Assembly: GCA_001513895.1 (NCBI GenBank)
Contig: LLKO01000004.1
Location: forward strand, 1,054,001-1,118,000
Length of the DNA stretch: 64,000 nt
Direction of reading: 5' to 3'
Origin: Graphilbum fragrans
Lineage: Eukaryota > Ascomycota > Sordariomycetes > Ophiostomatales > Ophiostomataceae
Below the pieces are notes generated by a model. That model searched no databases and was not told the origin of the DNA. It worked only from the letters and a program-made list of their open reading frames with translations. Numbering within the stretch: the stretch's first letter is position 1; the number at the start of each line of letters is the position of its first letter. This document shows positions 1 through 11,685 of this stretch, piece by piece. The position numbers and the translations under genes were made by a program.

Positions 1-2
1 AC

Positions 3-1115
3 CAGGTTCATGAGATGGCTGTGACGGCCGACACCAACGGATTTCTCGTCTCGGCCCGTGACGCCTACTTCCGAGCATCCACGTATTATCGTGCGGCCGA
101 TTTCTTCATCCACGCCAACAAGACTGATCCGCGGCTGGTGCAGCTCTGGAAGGCCCAGCTGGCCGACTTTGACAAGGCCATCAGCATGCTCCCCATTCCC
201 GGCGAGAGTATTTCTGTGCCTGCTGTCACGCCCAACGGCACCAACTATTCCATCCCCGTCTACTTTTACTCCGCGGACGCCCACACCAGCAGTGCAGCCG
301 ACAGCAGGGATCCCAAGGCACGCCGGCCGACCCTGTTGATCGGCACCGGCTATGACGTTTCGCAGCAGGATCTCTACCACTCGGTGTGTCTGCGAGCGCT
401 CGCTCGTGGCTACCATTGCGCCACCTACGAAGGCCCCGGCCAGCCCACGCTGGTGCACTTTTCCGGTCTGGGCTTCATGCCCGAGTGGTGGACGGTCATC
501 ACGCCCGTCACGGACTACCTCCTGAGCCGCCCAGACGTGGACGGCAAGCGAATGGCGCTGGCGGGCGAATCGTTTGGTGGCCAGCTGACGCCGCTGGCGC
601 TGACGCACGAGCACCGGTTTGCGGCCATGATTCTCATCGACGGCGTGTACAGCGTGTTCAAGACGCTGTACGACCAGCTGCCGGCGAGTGTGCAGCAGGC
701 CTACCGCGCGGGCAATGCTAGTGAAGTGAACCAGGCGCTGGGCCAGATCTACGATAGCGGGTTGGGGGGCACACCGTTCAAGTGGGCCGTAGACCAGGGC
801 CTGTGGTCGTTTGCCGCGTCGTCCATCTACGACTGGATGCGGCAGATGGACGCGTGCGAGATCAACAGCACGGTGCTGGCAGCCAACTCGGCGCCGGTGT
901 TTGTCGGAGCGGGCGAGGACGATGCCGTGGCGCCTGGGCAGGCACCCGTCGTGTGGGGGTGGCTGAGCGGCAACGGGACAAACCCACAGAATGCCTACCA
1001 CTTTTTCTCCCACACGGTGGGCTCAGGTGAGCACTGCCAGGTCGGTGCTGAGGACCAATTAGCCATGTACACGCTGGACTGGGCGACGGGGATCTTTGCC
1101 TCGGTTGGTAACTAG
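3..1115 (+). CDS. alpha/beta hydrolase (FrsA/pseudooxynicotine-hydrolase-like), 5' end outside window
   Basis: Serine hydrolase of the alpha/beta-hydrolase fold; the substrate cannot be told from sequence. The frame is open from base 3, so the visible ATG at 15 is probably internal and the true start or an earlier exon lies upstream. Numbering from that ATG (366 residues), the nucleophile elbow GESFGG puts the catalytic Ser near residue 186. The acid is probably one of the Asp residues in EDDAVAPG (about 302-303), and the His is in GEHCQVG (about 340). An N-terminal helical stretch (SARDAYFRASTYYRAADFF) before the hydrolase core is typical of the subfamily with 2,6-dihydropseudooxynicotine hydrolase and FrsA-type esterases, often found near fungal secondary-metabolite genes. 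No signal peptide is visible. The gene converges on the SNG1-like gene. Fold and triad are seen directly; subfamily is inferred. Confidence 0.85.
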   Translation, partial: QVHEMAVTADTNGFLVSARDAYFRASTYYRAADFFIHANKTDPRLVQLWKAQLADFDKAISMLPIPGESISVPAVTPNGTNYSIPVYFYSADAHTSSAADSRDPKARRPTLLIGTGYDVSQQDLYHSVCLRALARGYHCATYEGPGQPTLVHFSGLGFMPEWWTVITPVTDYLLSRPDVDGKRMALAGESFGGQLTPLALTHEHRFAAMILIDGVYSVFKTLYDQLPASVQQAYRAGNASEVNQALGQIYDSGLGGTPFKWAVDQGLWSFAASSIYDWMRQMDACEINSTVLAANSAPVFVGAGEDDAVAPGQAPVVWGWLSGNGTNPQNAYHFFSHTVGSGEHCQVGAEDQLAMYTLDWATGIFASVGN

Positions 1116-1318
1116 GGGTTTTTGCTCGCTTGTTTTGGACTGAAACTAGGGGTTGAAATGGGGTTGATCTTGGACAAAGACTATAGGGGTTGACAGTTGC
1201 AGAATCTATTTGGTACACTGAAAGAAGAGGATGTCTAATTACAAGGGTAAAGGAAAGAACCCCCCAAAAGCATGGAATTGCATGTACCTGTCGAATAGAT
1301 GATACGTACAATATGTGT

Positions 1319-2608
1319 CTAGGCTGTGTCTTCGCCGCCTCCTTGGCTAACCTTGAGCTCGTTCTGTGCATCAATACAGCGCTTGCAGATTGAGAACCAG
1401 GCAGCCGCATGGCCGAGCACCCACCAGGAAAACATAATGGGGAGAGAGTAGCGTAATGGGCTGGCACAGCCAGACCATACATAGACTAGGGTGACATAGG
1501 TCTCGTGGGCAGGCAGAGAATAGCCCCAGCGATACCACACGGCACTGAGATCAAAGGGGTAAACAGTACTGGCCACATTGACCATAACCCAGCCGACAAC
1601 AAAGGCAGACACAAAGGCCAAGGGGATGAAGCTAGCTACCAGCGACTCCATGATCACCCAGTGCACCTCACAGTTGAGCCACATGACACCCCAGGTGCGC
1701 GCAAACTGCATTCCGCTCACGCTCCAGTCCTCACGGAAGGCCCACAGGTAGCCAGCAAAGGCCAGGGAAGCCAGACACGTGTAGATCTTGCCAATAGCAA
1801 AGCGCATAGGCGTGTGTGAACACTTGGTGTTGACCGCTGATACCGTTCATGGCCAGGATCAAAAAGAATGGTGCCAGACATGGCGGCACCATGTATGCCG
1901 AGTTGTAGAACATGCGGCTGCCCTGGGTTGTTGGCTGAATAAGGTCTGCTTGGGCAGAGATAGGTTCCAAGTAGGCAGCGAGGGGGCCACTAGAGCAGCA
2001 TCGGTGGTGTTTCCGTCGGTCCAGAAGCCAGCCACAGAAGAAAACGCTGCCGAGCCGTTGGAAGACTCGTAGTATGCAGCCCGAGCTGCCGCCACCCATG
2101 CCTCAATGCCACCAAGACCCATGGTGTCGGCCACATTGGGGTAGCGGGCTTGGTTATAGATATAGATGAAAACATCGGAGGCGTTATAAGTGTGTCTGCC
2201 ATCCCCAGCACTGTTTCCAGCGAGTGTAGTTGACAAGCGTGCTGAGGCACCAGAATGGGCGTATGTGCCAGCCCAGTAGTGTCCTTGGCAAACGGCATGT
2301 CGGACTGATTCGGCGTCGGGGAAATCGGAGGCGGGACGGAAGTCGATGGTCGGGAAGGAGTCAGCTCTGAGAGAGTCATACACAGTGGAAAAGGCGCTGC
2401 CCAAAGCACCACCGTCGTCAAAGTCCACAGCAAGGACCTTGAGAGCCTTGACACGGCTGTTCCAGTGAAACCCGCTGCCAAAGAAATTGCTCATGATGCA
2501 CAGAAAAACCATGATGAGAATGAGGCCCATCATGACCTGGGGAATCAAAAAGGCCTTCCGTCGTTGGGTGCCATGGCGGCTGTAGCGGCGTGCTCCTAGC
2601 ATGTCCAT
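1319..2608 (-). CDS. SNG1/DUF3533-family multispanning membrane protein, two compensating frame breaks
   Basis: Related to yeast SNG1 (nitrosoguanidine resistance) and the DUF3533 family of membrane proteins linked to drug resistance or lipid transport. It starts MDMLGARRYSRHG at 2608, followed by a transmembrane helix (QVMMGLILIMVFLCIMSNFF), a large luminal domain (about residues 50-230), and five or so helices in the C-terminal half (PCLAPFFLILAMNGI, IYTCLASLAFAGYLWAF, VASFIPLAFVSAFVVGW, LVYVWSGCASPLRYSLPIMFSWWVLG). The conserved reading cannot be followed in one frame. It shifts near a C5 run (plus-strand G run 1982-1986) and returns to the first frame near a (AC)3 run (about 1811-1819). 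The middle piece carries the family-like PTTQGSRMFYNSAYMV stretch, so it is real coding sequence, too short for introns on both sides. Either a decayed gene or two assembly indels in microrepeats. The start is an ATG four codons into a longer open stretch. Confidence 0.8.
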
Positions 2609-5087
2609 CGCTGCAAGCAAGCACGTCTTCTTTATTGGCTGCCATATGTTGTGAGCTCTGTACTAAGCTGCTGTTCAACCTGGGGACTCTTTCTTGTCAA
2701 ATATCAATGCTTAGAAGTTACGCCTCTACTTTTCCCGAGATCCATGCCGAATCTTATATGTTCACCACAGCCTCTGTAATACAGGTATATCCATACTGAC
2801 GCCTCTTCGATATCCGTGTTTCCGAAGAGACGATGAGGCAAGGGACCCGGCCGTCTTGCTTCCACATACACCACCAGCGTGGAGCTTCAGGAGATAACTT
2901 ATACCCTAGCACTCGATCAAGTAAAAGTCGTCAGAGTTAACGCCGAGTTTCTGCATAGAAAATCCACGTACCTCCGCTTTAGTCTCCAAGACGTTGGAGG
3001 ATATACAGACTTTCATCGTTCAAACAAACGAACCACGCCCGTGGCAAGCCGATGAGCCGTGCATTCTGGCAGAGTACTTTTAGTTTCCATGATCAACAGC
3101 CGCTTCTATTGGCTACAATAGTATGTCTTACCAAGAATCTAAAGCATCTTCAGGCCTTCCACAATAAGGGCTGGTAAGGATGTAGAGTCTTTTGCTAGTT
3201 TATAGAAACACAAAGATCTCTTTGATCCGCGCATATAGTACTATACGCAGCGTGCAATGGGTATGAATCCTCCCATACTATGACCAGCGCTCACAGGGAT
3301 GAATCGTCGTGCCGTCTGGCGCCACTAGAACAAATTGTCACTGGTTTGCGTTCTGAACCACATCTACGTTTGCCCCTTCAACCCATAGGTGCTGTGGTCA
3401 AAGCATTCCGCGTGGTGACAGACTCGGCACTTGCAAATCGTTACTTCTTGAGACGTTTCGCTCGTTAGGATGCTTCGTGTTCCGCATATTGTCTTTGGTG
3501 GTTGACTTCTGGGCTTCAGAGCCAGTAACAGGCCACTAGTAGCTCACGACGCCCAGGCGTGTGAGCGATTGAGGCCGTGATCCCTGAAGAATGACCGGTG
3601 AGGTAATTATGGCATCCATCTCGGTGGTGAGTTAATCAGCATTCTCAATCTTCCCCTATGTCTTCGAAGACTCCCTCTTTTGTCCCAGCCACTCCTGACA
3701 TGTTGGCCAGTTGATAGGAGCACGCCTATTGCCTCTGTCAAAACACCGAGAAAGAGGAAAACAACAAATGAAGATGCAACGTAATACTCTAATATTCTGC
3801 AGATGCAGAATTTCTCATGGGCCGAATAAGGTGGGTTTGTGGTGGGCGCTGTAGGAACCGAACCACATTGTCCTGAGTCGGACCTAAGCTTGAAGGCAAA
3901 CTTCACTCACTACGCCACTTAAATGTCATTGTATCATCGCCAGGTTTCCCATCGCAGCTTTGTTTGAATTCTGACGCAAATGAGGCAGCGCGACATTCGC
4001 ACACAACAATGAAGTGGCGTGGTGAATAAGTTTAGGCTCAGGGAAAGTGAAATCGAGCAAAACGAAACCGTGACATATGTTTCCTGCTTGAGAAATAGCA
4101 GCCAGAGGAGAGCTGCTTGAACTTTTTCGACTTGAATCCAAGACATGTTTCAATCGAGGGCCCGCTTCATGTTAGGGAACTAGCACTGAACTTGTGCCGC
4201 AATACGAGCAAGCACTTCATATGCTGCCATAACAGTGCGGACGTGGAGGTTCTTTGAAAGCCTTCTTTATGGCTACCATGAACAGCTCACTGCGCACTAT
4301 GGACCTTTATAGATTGCCCAATCGTGTAACTACACCCGTTCATCTTGAGAAGGGCTTAGGTATGGTTTTATCAGCTACGCTGATATCAGCTGACCCGTAC
4401 AGAAGGCATTGGTCACGGTAAGAAGTAGTACGCTGTATTGATGACAGCCCACCTGTTTTGTGGCATTTGGTAAGTACATTGGTCTCAAAGCTATAGACAT
4501 AGTCATCGATGGGTTTGATCCTTTATAGCCGAAGTCGTCCTTGCATGGCGAAGGAGTGATTTTTTGCGGCAGCCTTGGATCAAGATCTTGGATTCAGTTC
4601 TGCCCACAAAGCCTGCCCAAATAATCTATGAGAATTATGGTGAGTGCATCAGAGCAACTTGCTAGCACGTGCGCAGTTGGATAGAAAAGTACGAAGCAGG
4701 ATTGGCTACAACAAGCGAGCTGGAGGACGCTACTGTCGAAAAAGGCTAGCTATGACCAGAGGCTGAATCCATTGTCCCCGCAAAATGCGCTGGAACAAGA
4801 CACTAAATCGGTGGTTCCCGTGAGTCTTAAAACGGCAAAGCTTCCAGGCGCAGCTCATGTGAGCTCGGTGACTGAACCTGGAGCCAATTTGGCGACCGAA
4901 GCCGCTCAGCCTAGGCCCTGATGTTTTGTAGTGGCCTGAATACGCCCAGTCTGCCTCGCCATGGCATGGGAGTTGGGAACATAAAAAGGGCAGAAGTACG
5001 GAGTGAGTAGCTGTTTTTCTCAGTCCTGTTCCGGGTCAATACTGTTGCAAGAATCGGGGGCCATTTTCAGTACTACAGGTGCTAGCC
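2609..5087. other. gene-free stretch between SNG1-like and GRDP-like genes
   Basis: No open frame here looks like a protein. Reading frames are short and interrupted on both strands. The only structured item is a degenerate tRNA-like segment near 3845-3920 (listed separately). The last 100 bases before 5088 serve as the leader of the next gene; a TATA-like ATAAAA lies near 4981. The interval 4340-4900 contains splice-like words and a weak dehydrogenase-like peptide resemblance that I could not turn into a gene. Confidence 0.6.
3845..3920 (-). pseudogene. degenerate tRNA-like element (Leu-like, A and B boxes)
   Basis: On the minus strand an A-box-like TGGCGTAGTGAG (rc of 3906-3917) is followed by a TTCAAGC loop-like word, a perfect 4-bp hairpin GTCC/GGAC that could be a long variable arm, and a B-box-like GGTTCGGTTCC (rc of 3854-3864). 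The order and spacing resemble a tRNA-Leu(CAA) gene. However, no acceptor stem forms, the anticodon stem is poor and the T stem needs a bulge. It is therefore at best a decayed tRNA or a tRNA-derived SINE head. Confidence is low. Confidence 0.3.
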
Positions 5088-7796
5088 ATGGCGCCTCTCC
5101 TCAAAAAATCCAGGAAATGGGAAGAACAAGGAGCGCAAACAGTGCAGGCTGCCGTTCTTGCTCAAACACAGCACAATAATGCAGCACCCGAAGTTCCGCC
5201 GGGCTATTCGCCTGTTGGGGCAGCTGTCCCTAATATCACAGCAGCTTTTGGCAATCTCAGACTGCACACTGCGTCCCATAACCCTGACCCGGACGCGTGT
5301 CTTGCGCATCTCAAGCTCCTGAACGCCATCGAGGCTTTGAAGGATGACATCGGATATACTGACGGTCTATGGGGTCTATGGAACTCACGTATTAACCTAG
5401 GCGACATCGACGTCGCTCTCCCCGATGGCCAACCTGGGCTGCAGTCTGCTCAGGACGAACAGCGCATGCTTCTCAGCAAGATCCGCGAGAAGCGCTGGGC
5501 AGTGTTTGTTGCCCGTGCTGTCGATCGCTATGAAGCTTGGTGGAACAGCTTGCCAGCCGAGGAGCTGACAGAGCACGCCATGGAAGACCGGGGCACGATT
5601 CACTACGAGCTATTCCCCAGAACCAACGAGCTGTTTTCCTGGGCGCGAGACGCTCTCATGCCGCTCGGTAAGATTCCACGCGTTTTGCAACATTCCGCGG
5701 TTGACTAACGAGACAGACGTTCTCATGGTCTTCCATGCACACATGCTGAACCCACGTGTGTTCCTAGAGGACTGCATGCGCACTGGCCGGCAGCCACTCT
5801 GGGCTACCGGAATGCCATGGCCACTGGTCGACGCGGCCATTGATAACGACTTCTCCTACAACGCCGCCGACGATGTGAAAAACCAATGGGTGGCCAACAC
5901 GGGATGCTGCTGGGACAACATCGACGATCCCATGACGAAGCAGATGAGATGCCCCTGTTGCAAGGTTCCTGTGAACATTCCCTGGACAACATGTGGCCGC
6001 GATGAGAATGACATGGCTTCAGAGTATGTACCTGCTCCCAGTCTGCTTGATAGATCTGAAAGAGGGTAGACTAACACTTCCAGTCTTACCGGAATTATTG
6101 GCACGGGTTATGGAGATGGAAAGTTTGACTACGAGTGTCCCACCTGTGCCGCACACATCGACAAGGAACTTCTCTCTGTGCAGCGCTTCGTAGACGATGT
6201 CAAAGCCGTTCTCCTGCGCGGATGCCCCATGCCAGGTACCATTCTCGAGCCCAACACGGGCATGCCCGAATACATACGCGAAGGCTCGACCAAAATGTAT
6301 CCGCGGACGTTTCCCAACCGTCTGATTCGACATGCGCTAGCAGCCAGGATCGTGGACATAATCGAGCCGCAAAACCTGCCCCGGAGATCGATGGCAGATG
6401 TCCGGAAAATGATCGAGGACGTTCTCCGAAACGCGAACACGGTCAAGGAACTCAACGGCTTCGTCAGCTGGATCACGTCTGCGGCCAGCCTTACACCAGC
6501 AGCCAAGGTCTGTATCCGCAAGATGATGCGCCATTACTGGGAGAACTTTAGCCCCTTTGGACTCGATCTGGGCGGCGCAGTGATGCGGCAAACTATCTTC
6601 AGCGGCAAGATGCACCGCATCGACTGGCTTCACAGCCCCGTGGCCAAAGACACCATGACACGCCTCATCAACAAGTATTACCGCTTCATCCGCATCATGG
6701 CTGACAATCCGCGCCAAATGTGTGTGCCCACGCTGGACATAGACCTCGCTTGGCACACGCACCAGCTGAGTCCATTTTCCTATTATGAGTACACAACAGA
6801 AATCACCAAGCGCTTCGTCGACCACGATGACAAGGTCGAAGACACTACCTTGAGCGACTCCTTTGCATTCACCTCCAAAGCCTACCAGCAAAAATACGGC
6901 CAGGTATACAGCGAGTGCACATGCTGGTACTGCGAGAGTAGGTCCTGTTCTGGCCCCTATGTGGTTACTTGCCCTATTCCAACCGCACATTCTAACCCAA
7001 GCAGGTATTCGCTCTTCGCATATCTCCTCGACGGGAAGGTTTTTCGGCCTGTCCGCTCAAGATAAAATATCCGAGTCTCTCTACACCTCTGGCTTTGCCC
7101 AGTTCTGCCCGCCAGATAACTCGGCTCACATTTCCGCCCACAATGCGGTCAAACCTCTCGAAACCGCGTCGCGTCGGTATATTGCCGACCATTTGCGTGC
7201 TACACACCAGCATTATCTTGATGTCAACTACCAAAAGGCTGTCAAGCGTGCTCAGAAAAAAGGCCGGACACTCCCACCACGGGACCAGTACTATGACCAC
7301 TGGGGCTACTCCTACTTCAGTAGGTCTCTCTTTCTCCGTTGTTTAACGTCGAAATTGTGATGCTAATAACCAGTGTACTCTCCCTTTATCTATCCGCTCT
7401 ACTTCACACCCGGCTTGTATTATGGCTGGGATCCAGGCTACATATATACCGGTGCCGGAGCGTGGGCCAATTGTGCTGCAGGCAGCTGCAGTTCTGCTGG
7501 AGTAGCAGCTGGAGCTTGCGGAGGACCAGGAGGCTGTGGCGGCCCGGGGGTAAGCTACTATTTGTTTTGTTTTGCGATGCCATGAATCTATGTTTATATG
7601 TTCAACCATCCTAACACTTCTACAGGCCTGCGGTGGTAACAAAACCCAAGGTGGAAACTCTACTGGCAACTGCGGCGGCGGCGGCAGCGGCGGCGGCGGC
7701 AGTGACGCCAGTGGCAGCGGTGACGGCGGTGGCGGCGGCGGCGGTGATGGCGGAGGATGTGGAGGATGTGGAGGCTGCGGGGGATGTGGAGGTTGA
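5088..7796 (+). CDS. glycine-rich domain (GRDP-like, PF07173) protein, six exons
   Basis: Exons 5088-5667, 5717-6023, 6084-6937, 7005-7319, 7374-7549 and 7626-7796 join to about 800 codons. All five introns (49-76 nt) are GT..AG, most with a CTAAC-type branch site. The start is the ATG in GCCATGGCG at 5088. The fungal/plant GRDP-like domain spans roughly residues 90-660. Its hallmark is DLAWHTHQL (about 513-521), followed by FVDHDD and a CTCWYCES cysteine cluster. CPCC (about 271) and CPTC (about 314) form a possible zinc-binding pair. The last 70 residues are almost pure Gly with regular Cys (GGCGGPG, GGCGGCGGC). Plant members are tied to stress and development; the fungal role is unknown. 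No signal peptide or membrane segment, so probably cytosolic. Confidence 0.9.
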
Positions 7797-10700
7797 GGTG
7801 GCAGGTATACCGATATGTTTGTGACGTAGACGTAGTATGATCACTTCTTGTTGTATCTTTCGAGTTCATGTCCTAGCATGCTTAGTTTTTTGTATACCTA
7901 ATATCTTCTCGATTAAACCAGACGCGTAGCGACGGAGCATCATACTATAAATATCTATATTGGCATCCATGGCCTCTCGAATATAGACTTGAGCCAGGCA
8001 GACTTCATCTCAGCCGCAAAGCCAGTGCGTTATATCAAGCGCTTGAATCCTTGCGCAAATGACGATCCCAGCTGAAATCGTGTAGCGCACCTCGCAAGTT
8101 ATGTCTATTATAAGCCTTTCGCATTTAGTGAAATAGTGAATAATGCGAGATTATATTCCGTATTTGCCGCTGGAATGTACGATCATTTCGTTGTGCAGTT
8201 TGCTTTCTTGAAGCTGCCTCGAACGATGGCTCCGATAATTTCCACGCAGAGGAAGCAGCACTTTAGTCAATATTGCGCCCTTTCAAATGCTATTTGCAGA
8301 GGCGAACAATCGATGATTACAAAGAGACTCACTCCCTATAAAGTCAAGATAAGACAGTGCGTTTCGAGTGCATTTTGTCGACATCATTTAGAGTTGTTTA
8401 TCCTCCGCCTTAAAGACAGAATAGGCAATGATAAACTGTTGATCTGCACAAAGCTAACTTCATTCTGCGTCCCCTGCCTATAAAAACCCCAATCGTCCGG
8501 ATGTTGCTGTCTATTTATAAATGAATGACTTATACGTGCGTCTTCGAATCTGTAATGAAGAGCCTCGTCTAGAGCGTCAACAAAACTCTCACGAGACTCG
8601 ATGCGTCGTCCACCAATGAAAACGTTGCTTTGAAATTTATGGCTCGCCGTAGCACAAGCCAATATGATCTACGTCCTACCCCAGTTGCTGGTGCACATTT
8701 GTGGCGCTGTTGCACTTGCTTGCATTACGACGGATTAACATTGCATTATTTATCCTACGTAGTGCGAGTTTAATGCTCCCCAGGAAATAAACTCATGTCG
8801 TCACATTTCCCACTGCTGCCTTCCCAGTTGCATGCTTCCGGCTCCTTTGTGTTGTCTAGTCGCTGTCATGTTGCATATGCATGCTCGTACACGTATGAAT
8901 GCACTCATGGGCCCCCGTAACTACTCCGTAGTCCCAGCCATGGCTATGGCACATTCCATGTTCGTTCTCTGAGACTGTATGCACGTAGAGTCTCTGTACG
9001 TTTTACCAAGAAAGAACTGATTGCTGTCCCCCTTTTTGTTTGAATCTGGTGGGGCGTTTTGATGAAAAACGTTTGACAACGACATCTTCGTGCATTAACA
9101 TCCAGCTGGAAGGGGGTGCGAGAAGAACAAATGCGACCGTAGTCCTTGGCTATGCTATATTTCCCATGATACAGGGACTTCTAGCAGCCCAAGAAGATCA
9201 AAACAGGAGTGTGTCAGTCGGTGAAGTGGGGTGAGCTTGGCCGTATTAAACAAGTCGAAACAAAATAATTACAAGAGTCGGTAGCAAAGCCCCTCATCTG
9301 CATTTTACACGGCACCGCTTTTGATGTCACCGTTGAGGCCACGAGGACTGGAAAATAAGGTAAAAACAAGAAACATAAGGTGTGCTCGGTCTAAAAATCC
9401 ACATCGTGAATATTTTGCAATCTATTATTTCGTCTTTTTCTACCCAAAACCCTGGAATGGCCAACTATTTGCTAGCAAGAATCAAGAATGAGTGCTCTAA
9501 TGATACCAGTAAAAATCAATAGCGCGACCGGATTGTGCATCCGCCATCCGGTGTCATCTACGGAGCAGACGCCGCCGGCTCTAGTCGTTCTCTTTCACTC
9601 CGCTATCGTGAAAATTCAAATAGTTACATGGTTCCATACGAGTATGTGTCTGTACCCAATCCCCTTATGTCGTCACCGAGGAAACTCTATAGACAGATTT
9701 CCGGAGACATTCCGCCTGGGCACAACCATGGTCAGCATCCTCTTCTGTCGGCAAGACAAAGGGCGTGGTGAACATTTCCCGGTCTCGCTGGACAACACAA
9801 TCTGTGGTGCCACTAGCTGGTGGCAAATATAGATCGGACTTCCTTGCACATCTGTTGCATACCTGCGAGACTTTCTCAGGCATGGCTGCATGTAAGAAAA
9901 GTACGAGCCTTTCGACGATACCCAACCCCTCTGAGGCTTCCATAGCTTCTCTGTAATGTATAAGAAAGGGGTTATGATATTAGGAAAAGAGCCCGTGTCA
10001 GGCGCGCGGTAAGACCTTAGATTAGCTTCTCTTTCATTGCAATAATTATTCCGTTTTGGCCGTCACATAAGCACTGATTCTTGCGTTGGCCTGCTCCATA
10101 GCTTGCCCACGCGGGGCAGACTTCTCCTCCCCTATTCAGTCTACTATTGCTGTTCTGTCAGGAATTACAAAGTCCTATTTCTAGTTTGTGAAAAGGCCAT
10201 CAAGCTAAAAGCAGCAGTCCGTAATCTTGGCTGCCCTCTCTAAACAGGCAGTTGGCCGTACACCTCCTAAGCAAATTTGGTCGCAGGTTCTCGGAACCAA
10301 GGCCGTTGGAGCATCCTGCCAACTCCTTGCGTCCTGCATGCAAGGACCTTTCTTCTGCCCCCCTATTTTTCACAGGTGCTAGAAATAAGTGGTGTGGGAG
10401 GAGACAAGGCAAATACCGGCCAAGGATAGAGCCACTTTTCTGCTTTTGATGCTTCGCTTTTATTGGCTTTAGAAGGAGGGGTGTCGCTGCCTACACTTCG
10501 TCTTGATTTGCTCTCGCCTTTCTTCCCGTTCTCGCATCAGGCCGAGAACAGCCTACGGGTCCGCTGCACATATCCCTTCGGCCCCCTCGGATCATCGCCG
10601 CATTTTGATTTCTTTTCATCGACTCATTTTACAACGTAGAGTCGACTCTTAGTGTTTCCTTGCCATTCATTCCATATGGGGAGCTACACATGTCATTTTC

Positions 10701-11674
10701 ATGTCTGCATATGCACGACGCGTGCCAGGCGCGAAAAAAGAGCGGAGAGACAGCCTAAACAAGGGGCCTCATAGAATACCAAATACGGCCCAATACCATT
10801 TTCACCACTCCGCTACAATTACTACCTTGCACTTCTCGGCACTCACCTGCAGTTTCTCTCTCCTGCAGGCTTCAATTCGTGGACATGATCTGCTCTGGCG
10901 CGTCCTGTGGCCTCAAGCGCCACACCGTACGGAGTAGTAGTACCACCGGACACGAACTGGCGAAAACCTTGGCCGGCCTTCCCGTCCGCATTGTACTGTG
11001 TACTTGAAAGAATTATCCCTGATTGCGCCGTTTGAAAAAAAGAGATAAAAACAGACCGCTAGCATCGTAGGGCGGTAGAATATTCAAGTGTTACGAGGGC
11101 AGCTTCAAGCTAATATTCATCGCAGAAACATGTTTTTGTCATACTCGCGGCTATCCCGCTCTCTTTTCCAAGGATTTTGACTCTAGGTGTGCATCCAGAC
11201 ATCATTATGGCAAAAATCGCCCTGTCTTTGGGTCCCATGAACCACTAAAAAAGTCCTCAGCTCTGGGGATTTATTGCGGTATATGCCGTTTGGCAGTGTG
11301 CCATGGTTGTAACCTATACGCTTATCCTATACTTGTGGTGCTCTGCGAGGACACCCCAAATGGCGCACAGCTGGCCAGAAGGTTTCGTTGGGCCGTTGCC
11401 GGGGACACTTCCTTCATCCTCGTCTCTCATCCTCCTTCTATCCCTTGCTCTCCCCCCTCCCCCCACCCGGAAAGGAGAGAAGACGGAGGAGACATCATTC
11501 TGACCGTTACAACGATGCAACATCGCCACAGACTAGGAGGGGCGAAAAAGAAACAGCAATTCGCCGTACGATTTGCTGCCCCAGTCAAAGAGGGCCTCGG
11601 GTTTTACGAGCATGTCTACATACGAGTACTGTCATGTACTTGTACAGGTTCTCCGTAGTATAAGATGAAAGAGG
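7797..11674. other. gene-free stretch, left part of the 26.6-kb block
   Basis: No convincing coding frame, tRNA or transposon ends. Open frames are under about 120 codons, overlap each other on both strands and have no recognisable domain. The TACGAGTA/TACGGAGTA word family is rare here until about 10.9 kb (single hits near 8.9 kb and 10.93 kb), in contrast to what follows. Confidence 0.6.
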
Positions 11675-11685
11675 NNNNNNNNNNN
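11675..11685. other. assembly gap (11 N) beside a poly-G run
   Basis: Eleven N are followed directly by 17 G (11686-11702). The gap sits inside a mononucleotide G tract, so its true length is unknown. Confidence 0.99.

Noticed and set aside
4340..4900. Possible dehydrogenase-like relic (short ISADPYRR-type peptide, splice-like sites)
   Set aside because: Only a few residues resemble the family, stops interrupt every frame, and no exon set could be joined.
7660..7869. Ala-, Arg- or His-rich frames in the GGC repeat region
   Set aside because: They are other readings of the GGN-repeat exon of the GRDP-like gene.
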